NCBI GenBank assembly: GCA_964462675.1
Contig: CAYWYS010000003.1
Span: 62,001-126,000, forward strand
Source of the DNA: XN24 sp964462675
Lineage (GTDB): Bacteria; Pseudomonadota; Gammaproteobacteria; Steroidobacterales; XN24
Reading direction: 5' to 3'
DNA length: 64,000 bases
The notes below the pieces were generated by a model. It searched no databases, was not told the DNA's origin, and was given only the letters and a program-made list of their open reading frames with translations. Position numbers and translations under genes: made by a program. Positions 27,464-36,543 of this stretch are shown one piece after another (position 1 is the stretch's first letter; each line of letters opens with the position of its first letter).

Positions 27464-27496
27464 TGAAAAGACGCGGGGGCGCCCGTGCGCCCCCGC
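27464..27496 (-). terminator. Rho-independent terminator of the fdh operon
   Basis: A 10-bp GC stem (GCGGGGGCGC and its complement, 27473-27496) with a four-base loop is followed on the minus strand by GTCTTTTC. It stands 25 bases past the fdhC stop. Confidence 0.75.
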
Positions 27497-27520
27497 CGAT
27501 TTGAGCAAGACTGGCGGACC

Positions 27521-28627
27521 CTAGCCGGGTGCCGTCTGTCCCGCTCCATGGGCATGCCCGGCCGCCGGACGATGCCCCTGCTTCTTTATCTCGTCGTACC
27601 AGAGGCCGTGATGGGCCTTCGCCCAGGCTTCGTCCACCTCGCCGGTCAGCATGCCTTCCAGGGAACCCTCGTTGCCGAGCGTGCCGAGGTAGATGTGGCC
27701 CAGCGAGAATGCGATCAGGGCGACGCCGCTGATCGCGTGGACGACCAGCGCCAGCTGCATCGCGCTGCGCTCGAAGCCGAGGTTCGGGAACAGCAGGAAG
27801 AAGCCGGAAGCGACCAGCGCGATGCTGCCGAAGAACAGCAGCCAGTACCAGATCTTCTCACCCGCGTTGACGAAGCCGGCCGGCGGGTGCTTGCTCTTGT
27901 CGAGGTAACCACCGCCCATCTTGATCCAGGTCCAGTCGTAGGCCTTAGGCAGGCTGTCCTTCATCCAGGGAATCATCATCAGCACGAGGCCGATGACGAA
28001 GGGCACCGCGAGCCAGTCGTGCACGGGCTTCGCGAAAGCCGCCCAGGCGGCGAACGCCTCCTTGCCCATGACCGGGATCAGCACCGTGCGCCCGAACAGC
28101 AGGCTCAGGCCGGTGATCCCCAGGATGATGAACAGGATTGCCGTGTACCAGTGCATTACGCGGTCGTAGAGCGACCAGCGGGTGATCGTCCTGCCGGTGC
28201 GCTGCTCAAGCTTTACCGAGCCGGCCACCAGGTGGAACAGGATGATCGCCGCGAGCACCGCGATCAGCGCTATGCCGCCCCAGCGCTTCACCGGGCCTTC
28301 GCGCACCGAGCGCCAGACCTCGCCGCCGCTCTGGATCAGCACGCCGGCCTCGGGCCCGGTGACGGCTGTGTAGCCTTCGCTGCCCTGCCGGGCCTGGCGC
28401 CAGAAATCGCGCCGTTGCTGCTCGGCCTGAGCACGCTGGGCCGCCGTCGCCTCGTCCGGTGGCTGAGCCTGTTGCGCGACCGCCTGGCCTGCCGGCGCCC
28501 CGGTCATCAACAGACCGGTCAACGGCAGGATCATGGACAAGCCGAGGACGAGGGCGATGCTCCAGATCACCCGCCGGAGCTTGCGCGGATCGCGTCCCCT
28601 GACGCCTTGTTGAATTCTTTCGACCAT
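27521..28627 (-). CDS. fdhC: Formate dehydrogenase gamma subunit (cytochrome b556-type membrane anchor)
   Basis: Anchors the periplasmic dehydrogenase and passes electrons to the quinone pool. About 368 residues, with roughly six hydrophobic segments, including ALVLGLSMILPLTGLLM, MHWYTAILFIILGITG, VPFVIGLVLMMIPWM and VHAISGVALIAFSLGHIYLG. The histidines in these helices fit heme b ligation. It is longer than E. coli FdnI (217) because of an N-terminal extension with an extra helix and a Gln/Ala-rich region, as in other proteobacterial FdhC. GGGAGG lies 10 bases before the ATG at 28627. Last gene of the operon. Confidence 0.92.
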   Translation of the reverse strand: MVERIQQGVRGRDPRKLRRVIWSIALVLGLSMILPLTGLLMTGAPAGQAVAQQAQPPDEATAAQRAQAEQQRRDFWRQARQGSEGYTAVTGPEAGVLIQSGGEVWRSVREGPVKRWGGIALIAVLAAIILFHLVAGSVKLEQRTGRTITRWSLYDRVMHWYTAILFIILGITGLSLLFGRTVLIPVMGKEAFAAWAAFAKPVHDWLAVPFVIGLVLMMIPWMKDSLPKAYDWTWIKMGGGYLDKSKHPPAGFVNAGEKIWYWLLFFGSIALVASGFFLLFPNLGFERSAMQLALVVHAISGVALIAFSLGHIYLGTLGNEGSLEGMLTGEVDEAWAKAHHGLWYDEIKKQGHRPAAGHAHGAGQTAPG

Positions 28628-28661
28628 CACGTGGAATCCTCCCGTCGTGTGGGCTGAATGG

Positions 28662-28844
28662 CTAGCGGTCGCGTTGTGTGTTGATGCGCTCGTCAAGGGC
28701 TGATCTCAATTCTTCGGACCTGAGATCCTCCACCAGGGGGTCGCTCGCACCCTTGTATACCCCCGGCTCGAACACAATCACGTCCGAGCAGCCAGCCACC
28801 GCCAGACCCGCTGCGGCCAGCAATGCCAGCATGGAAATCTTCAT
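28662..28844 (-). CDS. Small lipoprotein in the fdh operon
   Basis: 60 residues. A lipoprotein signal ends at AVAGCS, giving a lipidated cysteine at about residue 19, followed by a 40-residue acidic tail (SDPLVEDLRSEELRSALDERI). A GGAGAAGAACG ribosome site precedes the ATG. It lies between fdhB and fdhC on the same strand, so it is probably co-expressed and may dock to the FDH complex. No family is recognised. Confidence 0.75.
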   Translation of the reverse strand: MKISMLALLAAAGLAVAGCSDVIVFEPGVYKGASDPLVEDLRSEELRSALDERINTQRDR

Positions 28845-28856
28845 CGTTCTTCTCCG

Positions 28857-28897
28857 GCGCCGGTCCGGGGCGGCACGCAGCCGCCCCGGACCGGCGC
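28857..28897 (-). repeat. 18-bp perfect hairpin between fdhB and the lipoprotein gene
   Basis: GCGCCGGTCCGGGGCGGC and its exact complement enclose a five-base loop. On the transcribed strand it sits just before the lipoprotein ribosome site and has no U tract, so it is more likely an mRNA-stabilising or attenuating structure than a terminator. Confidence 0.75.
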
Positions 28898-28913
28898 ATT
28901 ATCCTTGTCTCGC

Positions 28914-29501
28914 CTACGCGTTCCCGTACGCCGTGTCCCAGCCCCAGGTCTGGGGCCGGCTGCCGCGCTTCAGCACACGCTCGCGGTAGATGTCCGCAAC
29001 CATGTTGCCGTCGCCGGCCAGCAAGGCCTTCGTTGCGCACATCTCAGCGCACAGCGGCAGCTTGCCATTGGCGATGCGGTTGGTGCCGTACAGGCGCAAC
29101 TCGGCTTCCGAGTTGTTGGCCTGCGGGCCACCCGCGCAGAACGTGCACTTGTCCATCTTGCCGCGGACGCCGAAGGCCTCCTTCTGCGGGAACTGCGGCG
29201 CCCCGAACGGGCAGGCGTAGAAGCAGTAGCCGCAGCCGATGCACAGCTCCTTGTCGTGCAGGACGATGCCGTCGTCGGTCGTGTAGAAGCAATCCACCGG
29301 GCATACGGCGGCGCACGGCGCATCCGTGCAGTGCATGCAGGCCACCGAGATCGAGCGCTCGCCGGGCAGGCCGTCGTCGAGGGTGATGACCCGCCGACGA
29401 TTGACGCCCCAGGGAACTTCATGCTCGTTCTTGCATGCCGTCACGCAGCCGTTGCACTCGATGCAACGCTCGGAATCACAAAGAAACTTCATACGTGCCA
29501 T
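28914..29501 (-). CDS. fdhB: Formate dehydrogenase beta subunit (four [4Fe-4S] clusters)
   Basis: 195 residues. Cysteine groups CIECNGCVTACK, CMHCTDAPCAAVCP, CIGCGYCFYACP and CTFC...C...C make four ferredoxin-type clusters, the electron wire between the catalytic subunit and the cytochrome b. AGGAGAG stands seven bases before the ATG at 29501. It is 17 bases downstream of fdhA. No C-terminal transmembrane helix is seen, unlike E. coli FdnH, so contact with FdhC must be by surface binding. Confidence 0.95.
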   Translation of the reverse strand: MARMKFLCDSERCIECNGCVTACKNEHEVPWGVNRRRVITLDDGLPGERSISVACMHCTDAPCAAVCPVDCFYTTDDGIVLHDKELCIGCGYCFYACPFGAPQFPQKEAFGVRGKMDKCTFCAGGPQANNSEAELRLYGTNRIANGKLPLCAEMCATKALLAGDGNMVADIYRERVLKRGSRPQTWGWDTAYGNA

Positions 29502-29518
29502 GGTGACTCTCTCCTGGC

Positions 29519-32407
29519 TCAGGCTGCGCTGATCTGGCAAAGCGTGGTCTTGGTTTCCTGCATGCTGGTGACCGGGTCATACCCGTAAGTGGTCGCCGTG
29601 TTGCAGGCCTCGCCGCGAACGAACGGTGCGGTGCCCTCGGGATAATTGTCCAGCAGATCCTTGCCCTGGAAGTGCCCGCCGAAGTGGAAGGGCGTCCAGA
29701 CCACGCCCCGGCCCACGCGCTGCGTGACCATGGCCTTGATCTTGATCCTGCTGCCCTCGGCGCCCTCCAGCCAGACCGTCTGGCCGTCCCTGATACCGCG
29801 GTCGTTCGCGTCCGCCGGGTTGATCTCCACGAACATGTGCTGCTGGAGTTCCGCCAGCCATGGGTTGGAACGCGTTTCCTCGCCGCCGCCCTCGTACTCG
29901 GTCAGGCGACCGCTGGTAAATACCAGCGGGTATTCCTTGGAATGGTCCTTGGCCTTCTGGATCGACACGAAGCGCGTCGGCAGGCGCCACTGCGCCTTGC
30001 GGTCGTCATGGCTCGGGAACTTCTCGACGAGGTCGAAGCGCGGCGAGTACAGCGGCTCACGATGCTGCGGCACGTGGTCGGGGAAGTTCCAGACGATGCA
30101 GCGCGCCTTGCCGTTGCCGAACGGCGCGACGCCGTGCTTGATGGCAACCCGCTGGATGCCGCCCGACAGGTCGGTGTGCCAGGCGCGGCCTTCGGCTTCC
30201 TTCTTCTCGTCCTCGGTCAGGTCGTCCCACCAGCCGAGCTGCTTGAGCATGTCCGCCGTGACAGCCGGATGGCCGTCCTGGATCTCGGAGTCCTTCGGCC
30301 ATGAGCCTTCCGCAAGCAATGTCTTGCCGCGGTACTCGAGGCCGAAGTTGACGCGGAACGACAGGCCGCCGTCCTTGACCGGCAGGTCCGGGTTGTACAG
30401 CACATGCGTGCCGGGGTGCTTCATCTCCGGCGTGCCCCAGCACGGCCACGGCAGACCGTAGGTGTCGCCGTCGCAGGGACCGCCCTCCGCCTTCAGCGTC
30501 GTGACGTTGAAGGTGCCGCGATGCTGCGCATGCAGTTTCAGGCGCTCCGGGCTGATGCCGCTGTAGCCGATCGTCCAGGTGCCGCGATTGATTTCGCGCA
30601 GCGTGTCCTCGGGAGAGGGCATGCCGTTCTCGATCTTGATGTTCTTGAACATCTGGTCGGCGAAGCCGAACTTCTGCGCGAACAGGTACAGGATCTCGGC
30701 ATCGGTCTTGGACTCGAACAGCGGGTCGATGACCTTCTCGCGCCACTGCACCGAGCGATTCGACGCGGTGATCGAGCCGGACTGCTCGAACTGCGTGCAG
30801 GTCGGCAGCAGGTAGGTGTTGTTCTTCCGCTCGCTCATGACCGCCATGTGGGTCGGGAACGGGTCGGAAATCACCACCAGGCCGACTTTCTCCAGCGCCT
30901 TCTTCATTTCGGCGCCGCGGACCTGGCTGTTGACCGCATGGCCCTGGAAGAACACGGCCTGCAGGCTGTCTCTCTGCTGGACGTTCTCGGGCGCCTCGAG
31001 GATGCCGTCGACCCAGCGCGACACCGCGATGCCCGGATTGTTCATCCGGTAGGTCTCGACCGCGCCCTCGAGATACATCTTGGAGAAGTCGAAGCGGCTC
31101 TTCAGGTAATCGAGATCGACCTGCCAGACGCGCGCCCAGTGAGTCCACGCGGCGTCGGCCAGGCCGTAGTAGCCCGGCAGGGTGTCGCAGTTCGGGCCGA
31201 CATCGGTCGCGCCCTGCACGTTGTCGTGGCCGCGGAAGATGTTGGCGCCGCCGCCCGGCTTGCCGATGTTGCCCAGCGCGAGCTGCAGGACGCAGTACGC
31301 GCGGACGTTGGCGTTGCCGACCGTGTGCTGCGTGCCGCCCATGCACCAGACCAGGGTGCCAGGGCGATTCTCAGCCAGCGTCTTGGTGGCCGCGAGCAGC
31401 TGGTCGCCCGGCACACCGGTGACGTTCTCGACGACATCCGGGGTCCACTTCTTGACCTCCTCGCGGATGTCTTCCATGCCGAGCACGCGCTCGTCGATGT
31501 ACTTCTGGTCCTCCCAGCCGTTCTCGAAGACGTGGTACAGCATGCCCCAGATCAGGGGAATGTCGGTACCGGGCCGGAAGCGGATGTGCTGGTGCGCATG
31601 CGCCGCCGTGCGCGTGAAGCGCGGGTCGGCCACGATGATCTTGGCGCCGTTCTCCTTGCCGCGCAGCACGTGCTGCATGGAGACCGGATGCGCCTCGGCC
31701 GCGTTGCTGCCGATGAAGAACATCGACTTCGAGCTCTGCATGTCGTTGTACGAGTTCGTCATCGCGCCGTAGCCCCAGGTATTGGCTACGCCGGCGACCG
31801 TCGTCGAATGGCAGATGCGGGCCTGGTGGTCGATATTGTTCGAACCCCAGAACGCCATGAACTTGCGCTGCAGGTAGGATCCCTCGTTGCTGGCCTTGGA
31901 AGAGCCGGCAAAGAAGAGGGCGTCGGGACCGGACTTCTCGCGGATCGCCAGCAGCTGGTCGCCGATCTCGTTGACCGCGTCGTCCCAGCTGATGCGCTTC
32001 CACTTGCCATCGACGAGCTTCATCGGGTACTTGATCCGCTTCTCGCCGTGGCCGTGGTCGCGTACCGCGGCGCCTTTGGCGCAATGGCCGCCCAGGCTCA
32101 GCGGCGACTGGAAATCAGCCTCCTGGCCGGTCCACACGCCGTTCTGGACCTCGGCGATGACGCCGCAGCCCACCGAGCAATGGCCGCAGATCGAGCGCTT
32201 GAGCTCGACCGGAGCCGTGGACAGCACGCGCGCCGCCTCCGCGTTGCGGACCATCATGGTCGGCTGGAGAGCGGTCGCCAGCGCGCCGCCGCCGAGCACC
32301 AGGCCGGTGCGGCGGAGGAAGGTCCGCCGGTCGATCGCGGCGCCCAGTACGCCGTTGCCCGCCGGCTGGCCGGAATTAGGAACGTTACTCTTTTTGATCA
32401 GCTTCAT
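29519..32407 (-). CDS. fdhA: Formate dehydrogenase catalytic alpha subunit, cysteine type, Tat-exported
   Basis: 962 residues. Tat signal DRRTFLRRTG (26-35); proximal [4Fe-4S] cysteines C74, C77, C81 and C109. The Mo/W ligand position is C199-H200 (ARICHSTTVAG), where selenoenzymes carry selenocysteine, so no Sec machinery is needed. The conserved GAMTNS segment follows, and the C-terminal MopB fold is complete (SGRLTEYEGGGEETRSNPWL). Oxidises formate to CO2 in the periplasm. The neighbouring tungstate-type transporter means the metal may be tungsten rather than molybdenum; sequence alone does not decide. Confidence 0.96.
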   Translation of the reverse strand: MKLIKKSNVPNSGQPAGNGVLGAAIDRRTFLRRTGLVLGGGALATALQPTMMVRNAEAARVLSTAPVELKRSICGHCSVGCGVIAEVQNGVWTGQEADFQSPLSLGGHCAKGAAVRDHGHGEKRIKYPMKLVDGKWKRISWDDAVNEIGDQLLAIREKSGPDALFFAGSSKASNEGSYLQRKFMAFWGSNNIDHQARICHSTTVAGVANTWGYGAMTNSYNDMQSSKSMFFIGSNAAEAHPVSMQHVLRGKENGAKIIVADPRFTRTAAHAHQHIRFRPGTDIPLIWGMLYHVFENGWEDQKYIDERVLGMEDIREEVKKWTPDVVENVTGVPGDQLLAATKTLAENRPGTLVWCMGGTQHTVGNANVRAYCVLQLALGNIGKPGGGANIFRGHDNVQGATDVGPNCDTLPGYYGLADAAWTHWARVWQVDLDYLKSRFDFSKMYLEGAVETYRMNNPGIAVSRWVDGILEAPENVQQRDSLQAVFFQGHAVNSQVRGAEMKKALEKVGLVVISDPFPTHMAVMSERKNNTYLLPTCTQFEQSGSITASNRSVQWREKVIDPLFESKTDAEILYLFAQKFGFADQMFKNIKIENGMPSPEDTLREINRGTWTIGYSGISPERLKLHAQHRGTFNVTTLKAEGGPCDGDTYGLPWPCWGTPEMKHPGTHVLYNPDLPVKDGGLSFRVNFGLEYRGKTLLAEGSWPKDSEIQDGHPAVTADMLKQLGWWDDLTEDEKKEAEGRAWHTDLSGGIQRVAIKHGVAPFGNGKARCIVWNFPDHVPQHREPLYSPRFDLVEKFPSHDDRKAQWRLPTRFVSIQKAKDHSKEYPLVFTSGRLTEYEGGGEETRSNPWLAELQQHMFVEINPADANDRGIRDGQTVWLEGAEGSRIKIKAMVTQRVGRGVVWTPFHFGGHFQGKDLLDNYPEGTAPFVRGEACNTATTYGYDPVTSMQETKTTLCQISAA

Positions 32408-32466
32408 CGCCGGGACTCCCCGTTATGAGTCTTGAATGCGAATGCAGGACAACCGGGCCCGCGGGC

Positions 32467-32673
32467 CTAGCTGCGCGCCTTCGAATAGTAAGTGCGGATA
32501 TGGTCGGTTTCCCGGTAGCCTTTCGCCGCCGGCGCCTGCTCCGCAACCGTTGTGACCGGACCCGCGACGGCCCGCCCCGACACGGCCGCCAAGGCCGTGA
32601 AGCCACCCGCGGCGACCAGGGTCTTGAGCACCCGCCGCCGTTCCGTTCCATCCACGATCGTTTTACCGCTCAT
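32467..32673 (-). CDS. Formate dehydrogenase region Tat-target small protein
   Basis: 68 residues. Start ATG 32673 has GGAG at a seven-base spacing. An RRRVLKTLVAAGGF signal, a variant twin-arginine motif, precedes a short tail with KGYRETDHIRTYYSKAR, the signature of the small Tat substrates found upstream of fdhA (TIGR02811-like). Its function is unknown; it may be a minor periplasmic subunit or maturation factor. Confidence 0.85.
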   Translation of the reverse strand: MSGKTIVDGTERRRVLKTLVAAGGFTALAAVSGRAVAGPVTTVAEQAPAAKGYRETDHIRTYYSKARS

Positions 32674-32698
32674 TTGCACTCTCCAGTCGAGATGCCCT

Positions 32699-33373
32699 TC
32701 ATGACAAACCCACCGCCGGCCGGTCCCCGGAACCGGAAACGCCCACCGGCGCATTCAGATACTTTCCTTCCAACGCAATGAATTGCTCGCCCAGCTGGCC
32801 CACCGCCCGATAGAACCGGGCCGAGGGCGCCTGCTGCATGTCGCGGAAGAACCTGCCCATCCAGGGGGCTATGTGACGCGAGAAAAAGCCCGCCTGCACC
32901 TCCAGCGGCGCAGCATCGTCGCCCACGCAGATCATCGCCATGACGTCGCACAGCGCCGCGGCGTGATCCTCGGGCTCGGTCACGCCGTCGCGGCGCGCGA
33001 AGCCCAGTCCGGACAGCTCGCCACGCAGTCGCGCCAGCGGCTGTTCCATCAGGAATCCAGTGAGGTACCAGGAGCCGTAAGGCATCAACTCGCCCCGGCC
33101 GACGCCAATGAACAGGCCCTGGTACTCGTCCTCGAGTTCGGCCGGCGAGGCTTTCACGGCAGCCTTCGCCAGCATGTCCCAGGCGGCACCCAGCAGGTTG
33201 TCACCTGACATCGCCGCACCATCGGCACTCGACAGCAGTTCGAGCACCCGCTCGTCGGGCGGCGCGGCGAGCACCTTGCCGAGGATGCTCCACGCATCGA
33301 CGCGCAGCGGCTCGTCGTGCCCCTGCGCGCTCCCGTTCACTCGCTCAGCCCCGATAACGGTGGCTTCAGACAT
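32699..33373 (-). CDS. TorD/DmsD-family chaperone for the formate dehydrogenase
   Basis: About 224 helical residues with YQGLFIGVGRGELMPYGSWYLTG, the signature of TorD-type chaperones that hold molybdoenzymes until cofactor loading and guard Tat signals. The ATG at 33373 has AGGGG shortly upstream; an ORF open from 33445 adds an unlikely leader. A 156-base, AT-richer gap separates it from the upstream multi-ferredoxin gene and could hold a second promoter for torD-fdhABC. Confidence 0.88.
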   Translation of the reverse strand: MSEATVIGAERVNGSAQGHDEPLRVDAWSILGKVLAAPPDERVLELLSSADGAAMSGDNLLGAAWDMLAKAAVKASPAELEDEYQGLFIGVGRGELMPYGSWYLTGFLMEQPLARLRGELSGLGFARRDGVTEPEDHAAALCDVMAMICVGDDAAPLEVQAGFFSRHIAPWMGRFFRDMQQAPSARFYRAVGQLGEQFIALEGKYLNAPVGVSGSGDRPAVGLS

Positions 33374-33529
33374 ACGTACCCCTGTAAACCGTGAACCAGT
33401 TATCAGCAACAAACGGGCCAGTAAACTCTGGAGAAAAAGAACCAATAATCAGCAAAATGGCAATCTTGCGATGCCGCTGCGGAAAGTACTTAGGACATTT
33501 TTTTAAGTAATTGTCCATAAATGTCGCAA

Positions 33530-35206
33530 CTAGAGCCCGAGTTTCCCGCTCTCGTGACCGGCCTTGAACATGTCCCGGACGCGGCAGTCCTCGCACATAT
33601 GCAGCCTCCGGCGTGCCTCCTCGGTCTGGAACATCCAGTGCCCCTCCAGCTTGCGCTGCATTTTCGACAGCAGTCCCGTGGTGCTGAACGGCTTGCCGCA
33701 GGACACGCAGCAGAACGGCACCTCTTCGTGCAGCACGCGCGGCTGCTGGCGTTGCTCGGCGTCATACAGCAGACGCGGCTGCAGCCGGATGGCATCCTCT
33801 GGACACGCCTTTTCGCACAGGCCGCACTGCACGCAGTTCCACTCGGTGAAGCGGAGTTGCGGCAGGTCGCCGCCCGGCGACAGCGCGGCGGCCGGGCAGA
33901 CGCTGACGCAGGCCATGCACAGCGTACAGGCCGCCTTGTTGACCCGGACATCCCCGAACGGCGCGCCGGCCGGCAGGTCGACGGCTTTGCGCGGCGCCGG
34001 CGCATGGCGGTGCAGATGCTCGATCGCGAGGCGCAGGATGGCGCGCTTGTCCTCCGGTGCAACGAAACGCGCCGCCGCGGCAGGCGCCGTGGGCGGCATT
34101 GCCGCCCAGGCAGCCGCCGCTTGGGCGGCATCGTCGGTGTTCACCAGCGCCAGCAGCCCGACCGGGAATCCCATGCCGCCGAGCACGGCCCGGGCGAAAC
34201 CGACCTGTGCTTCGAGCTCCCGCAGCATCCGCCGCGGGGTGTTCTTGGTCACGCAGATCGCGACGCCGCGTGCGCCATACGCCAGCGCGGCCAGCCAGGT
34301 GTCCATGCCGACGGAGCCGACTTCCTCGAGCTCCAGCGGCAGCAGGTCCTCCGGCATGTCGCCAGCGAGCTTCTCGAACAGCGTTCGGCCCGACCAGCCG
34401 TCATGCAGCACGAGGCCCGCCTGCTCGCCGCCCGCATCACGGTAAGCCGCCAGCAGGCTGCGCACCCGGCCGAGCAGGTCGCTGACCGTCGGAAAGGCAT
34501 AGGTCATGGCGCCGCTCGGACACGCGGCCACGCAACTGCCGGCGCCCTGGCAGAGATAAGGATCGACCGAGACGACCTCGCCCGCGGAGGCGATCGCCAC
34601 GGTCGGGCAGGCATCGATGCAACGTGTGCAGCCCGCCAGGCTGCTGCGCGAGTGCGCACACAATTCCGGCTTGAAATTGAAGTACTTCGGCTTGTCGAAC
34701 TCGCCACTCATCTCGGGCAGCTCGGCCAGCGCCCTGGCCAGCGCCTTGGCGTCGCCCGCCGGCGCGTAATAGCCGACGGGCGGCACTTCGTGGTCGAGCA
34801 GGGGCGTGGCGCCGAGATCCAGCACCAGGTCGAAGAACTCGACCGGCAGACCCGCGGCCTCGACCAGCGCGACCGCGCCTTCCGGGGTCGCCAGGTTCAC
34901 CGCAAAGCGCCCCAGGCGACCGTGCACCTCGGGCGTGCCGCCCCGCACGATGACGATCCCGTCGGAGCTGCCCGGGTCCGGGCGCCCCGGCCCGGGCACG
35001 AGCACAGTCAGGGGCAGCTGGCCGGACAGCTGCCGCGCGGCCTGCAGCGCCTCGGCTTCCGGGCCGATGATCGCCAGCCGGCCGTCCGACTGGTAGCTCA
35101 CCAGCGAGGTCGGCGCCGCCTCGATCGCACCCAGCGACGCGAGCGCGCGCGCGCGGGCCTTGCCGGCAAGGCCATTGCTGGGTAGTTCACGCATCTCGGC
35201 GTTCAT
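33530..35206 (-). CDS. Multi-cluster 4Fe-4S protein of the fdh accessory set
   Basis: About 558 residues. The N-terminal 170 residues lack cysteines; then come ferredoxin-like groups CTRCIDACP and CQGAGSCVAACP near residues 190-235, a middle DUF-like region, and C-terminal CTLCMACVSVCP, CVQCGLCEKACP, a CVSCGKPF pair and a CEDC. It always accompanies DUF3306 and DUF3305 genes upstream of fdh in proteobacteria; a role in delivering sulfur or electrons during assembly is presumed. GGAGG lies six bases before the ATG at 35206, better spaced than the ATG at 35212. It overlaps the DUF3306 gene by 20 bases. Confidence 0.9.
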   Translation of the reverse strand: MNAEMRELPSNGLAGKARARALASLGAIEAAPTSLVSYQSDGRLAIIGPEAEALQAARQLSGQLPLTVLVPGPGRPDPGSSDGIVIVRGGTPEVHGRLGRFAVNLATPEGAVALVEAAGLPVEFFDLVLDLGATPLLDHEVPPVGYYAPAGDAKALARALAELPEMSGEFDKPKYFNFKPELCAHSRSSLAGCTRCIDACPTVAIASAGEVVSVDPYLCQGAGSCVAACPSGAMTYAFPTVSDLLGRVRSLLAAYRDAGGEQAGLVLHDGWSGRTLFEKLAGDMPEDLLPLELEEVGSVGMDTWLAALAYGARGVAICVTKNTPRRMLRELEAQVGFARAVLGGMGFPVGLLALVNTDDAAQAAAAWAAMPPTAPAAAARFVAPEDKRAILRLAIEHLHRHAPAPRKAVDLPAGAPFGDVRVNKAACTLCMACVSVCPAAALSPGGDLPQLRFTEWNCVQCGLCEKACPEDAIRLQPRLLYDAEQRQQPRVLHEEVPFCCVSCGKPFSTTGLLSKMQRKLEGHWMFQTEEARRRLHMCEDCRVRDMFKAGHESGKLGL

Positions 35207-35807
35207 CGCCATCCTCCGTTTGGTTGTCCTGCTCGACGTCCGTCCCGGCGGCCTGCCCGGCGCCGCCGTCCGCAGCTTCGCCCTGGTCGCTTGCGGCGGC
35301 CGCGGTGCCCGCGGCCTCGGCTGCCTCGGCTGCCTCGGCCGCCTTCTCGAGCTCCTTGCGCAGCAGCCGCTCCGCGTGGAACTTCATGTCCGAGGTGACG
35401 ATGTCGCCCAGCGGCGTGAACGCTGCGAAGTCGGCGCGGAAAGGGTCGAGCGGATCGACGATGCCGTACTTCGGATTGCCCCACATCTTGCGCAATGCGA
35501 GCCGCCGCAACGCCGGATCGACAGTAGCGTGCATGAAGGCTGAAAAATCCGATTCTTCCGTCAGGGACTCGAGCGGCGGCAACTCGGGCGGCTCGTCCTG
35601 CGGCGGCCCCGCCTCGGCCTGGTCGCCCGGCGCAGCCGCGCCCCGCGCTTCTGCCAGCGGTTTTGCCGCGGCCTCCTCGTCGGGCGGCACCGCGGGTTCG
35701 GATGGCGGCTCGCGGGCGGCCTGCTTGCGGCGCGACCACCGGCTCAGGAAGGGTTCGTCGGCGCTACCTTCGCCAGCGCGCCCCGGACGCTCTCCGCGGC
35801 TGCTCAA
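35187..35807 (-). CDS. DUF3306 protein
   Basis: 206 residues. A Pro/Glu/Ala-rich disordered N-terminal half precedes the conserved core TEESDFSAFMHATVDPALRRLALRKMWGNPKYGIVDPLD, then an Ala/Glu-rich tail. The start is a TTG that overlaps the TGA of the DUF3305 gene (TTGA at 35804-35807), implying translational coupling. It belongs to the fdh accessory trio of unknown function. Confidence 0.88.
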   Translation of the reverse strand: MSSRGERPGRAGEGSADEPFLSRWSRRKQAAREPPSEPAVPPDEEAAAKPLAEARGAAAPGDQAEAGPPQDEPPELPPLESLTEESDFSAFMHATVDPALRRLALRKMWGNPKYGIVDPLDPFRADFAAFTPLGDIVTSDMKFHAERLLRKELEKAAEAAEAAEAAGTAAAASDQGEAADGGAGQAAGTDVEQDNQTEDGDERRDA

Positions 35808-36289
35808 TTGCTGTCCTCCTTCCAGTCATGCTGCTTGCGCTTGCGCGGCGGCTCCGGACGATAGTGCGTCATCACGAGCCGCTCGAGCGCATCATGAATA
35901 TCGGGCGGAATCGGCACGGCAAATGCGGCGCCGTCCTTCTCGACGGCCGCCTGCGCCACCTCGTGATCGGCGGTCACCATGTTCGGCACCAGCTCCTCGC
36001 CATCCTCTTTCAGGCAGATCACGAACAGCGAGGGGCGCTCGGCTGTGAGATTCCACCAGTAGGTCTCGGCGGCATCGCGATACAGCTCGAGCGTGAAGCC
36101 GCGAAACAGGAAATGCTGGAGATCGCCGTCCTCGTGCACCAGCGCGCGGCTGCGCTCCCGGTCGGCGAACTGCTCGCCATACAGCACCCCGATCGCCTCC
36201 CAGCTCGGCAATGACCAGCCGCTGCGGCGGATCATCTTGCGCGACATCATCACGGCAACGGGAAAACTGGCAACTGGCGTGGCGGTCAT
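35804..36289 (-). CDS. DUF3305 protein
   Basis: 161 residues with SFPVAVMMSRKMIRRSGWSLPSWEAIGV and ETYWWNLTAERPSLFVI, the DUF3305 signature. First gene of the minus-strand fdh locus, divergent from the HTH regulator at 36544 across a 254-base gap that must hold the operon promoter. No signal peptide. Function unknown. Confidence 0.88.
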   Translation of the reverse strand: MTATPVASFPVAVMMSRKMIRRSGWSLPSWEAIGVLYGEQFADRERSRALVHEDGDLQHFLFRGFTLELYRDAAETYWWNLTAERPSLFVICLKEDGEELVPNMVTADHEVAQAAVEKDGAAFAVPIPPDIHDALERLVMTHYRPEPPRKRKQHDWKEDSN

Positions 36290-36484
36290 GGCGCGGCGAA
36301 CCCTCTCCGGTCCAGGCGACGAGCTGGCGAGTGCGCTAGGTTAACAGCACCGCAGCCCGCGGGCGCGCCGCAGCGCGCGCATCGCTGCGCAATGGCCCCG
36401 ATTGGGACATTCTGTCGCACTCCCGCCCGGCCGGTTTTCCCCTCGAGTGTCGCCCGGCCAGCGCGTTTCCGCCGTCCTGCCCGG

Positions 36485-36500
36485 CGGAACAATTCTTGCA
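36485..36500 (+). promoter_or_regulatory. Candidate sigma-54 promoter before the first HTH-PBP regulator
   Basis: CGGAACAATTCTTGCA matches TGGCAC-N5-TTGCA at eight of ten positions apart from the first T and one C. GG and GC are exactly 10 bases apart. It lies 44 bases before the ATG at 36544. Weaker than the site at 39360. Confidence 0.4.
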
Positions 36501-36543
36501 TCATCTTGCTGCACCACGCCTGCCTGTCGCGGAGCTCGCGCCG

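Noticed and set aside
30404..32428. Long open frame antisense to fdhA
   Set aside because: fdhA is unmistakable on the minus strand; the plus-strand translation has no recognisable family or ribosome site.
33493..33516. GGACA...TGTCC pair in the gap before torD
   Set aside because: Only five-base arms and AT-rich loop; too weak for a terminator or a confident operator.
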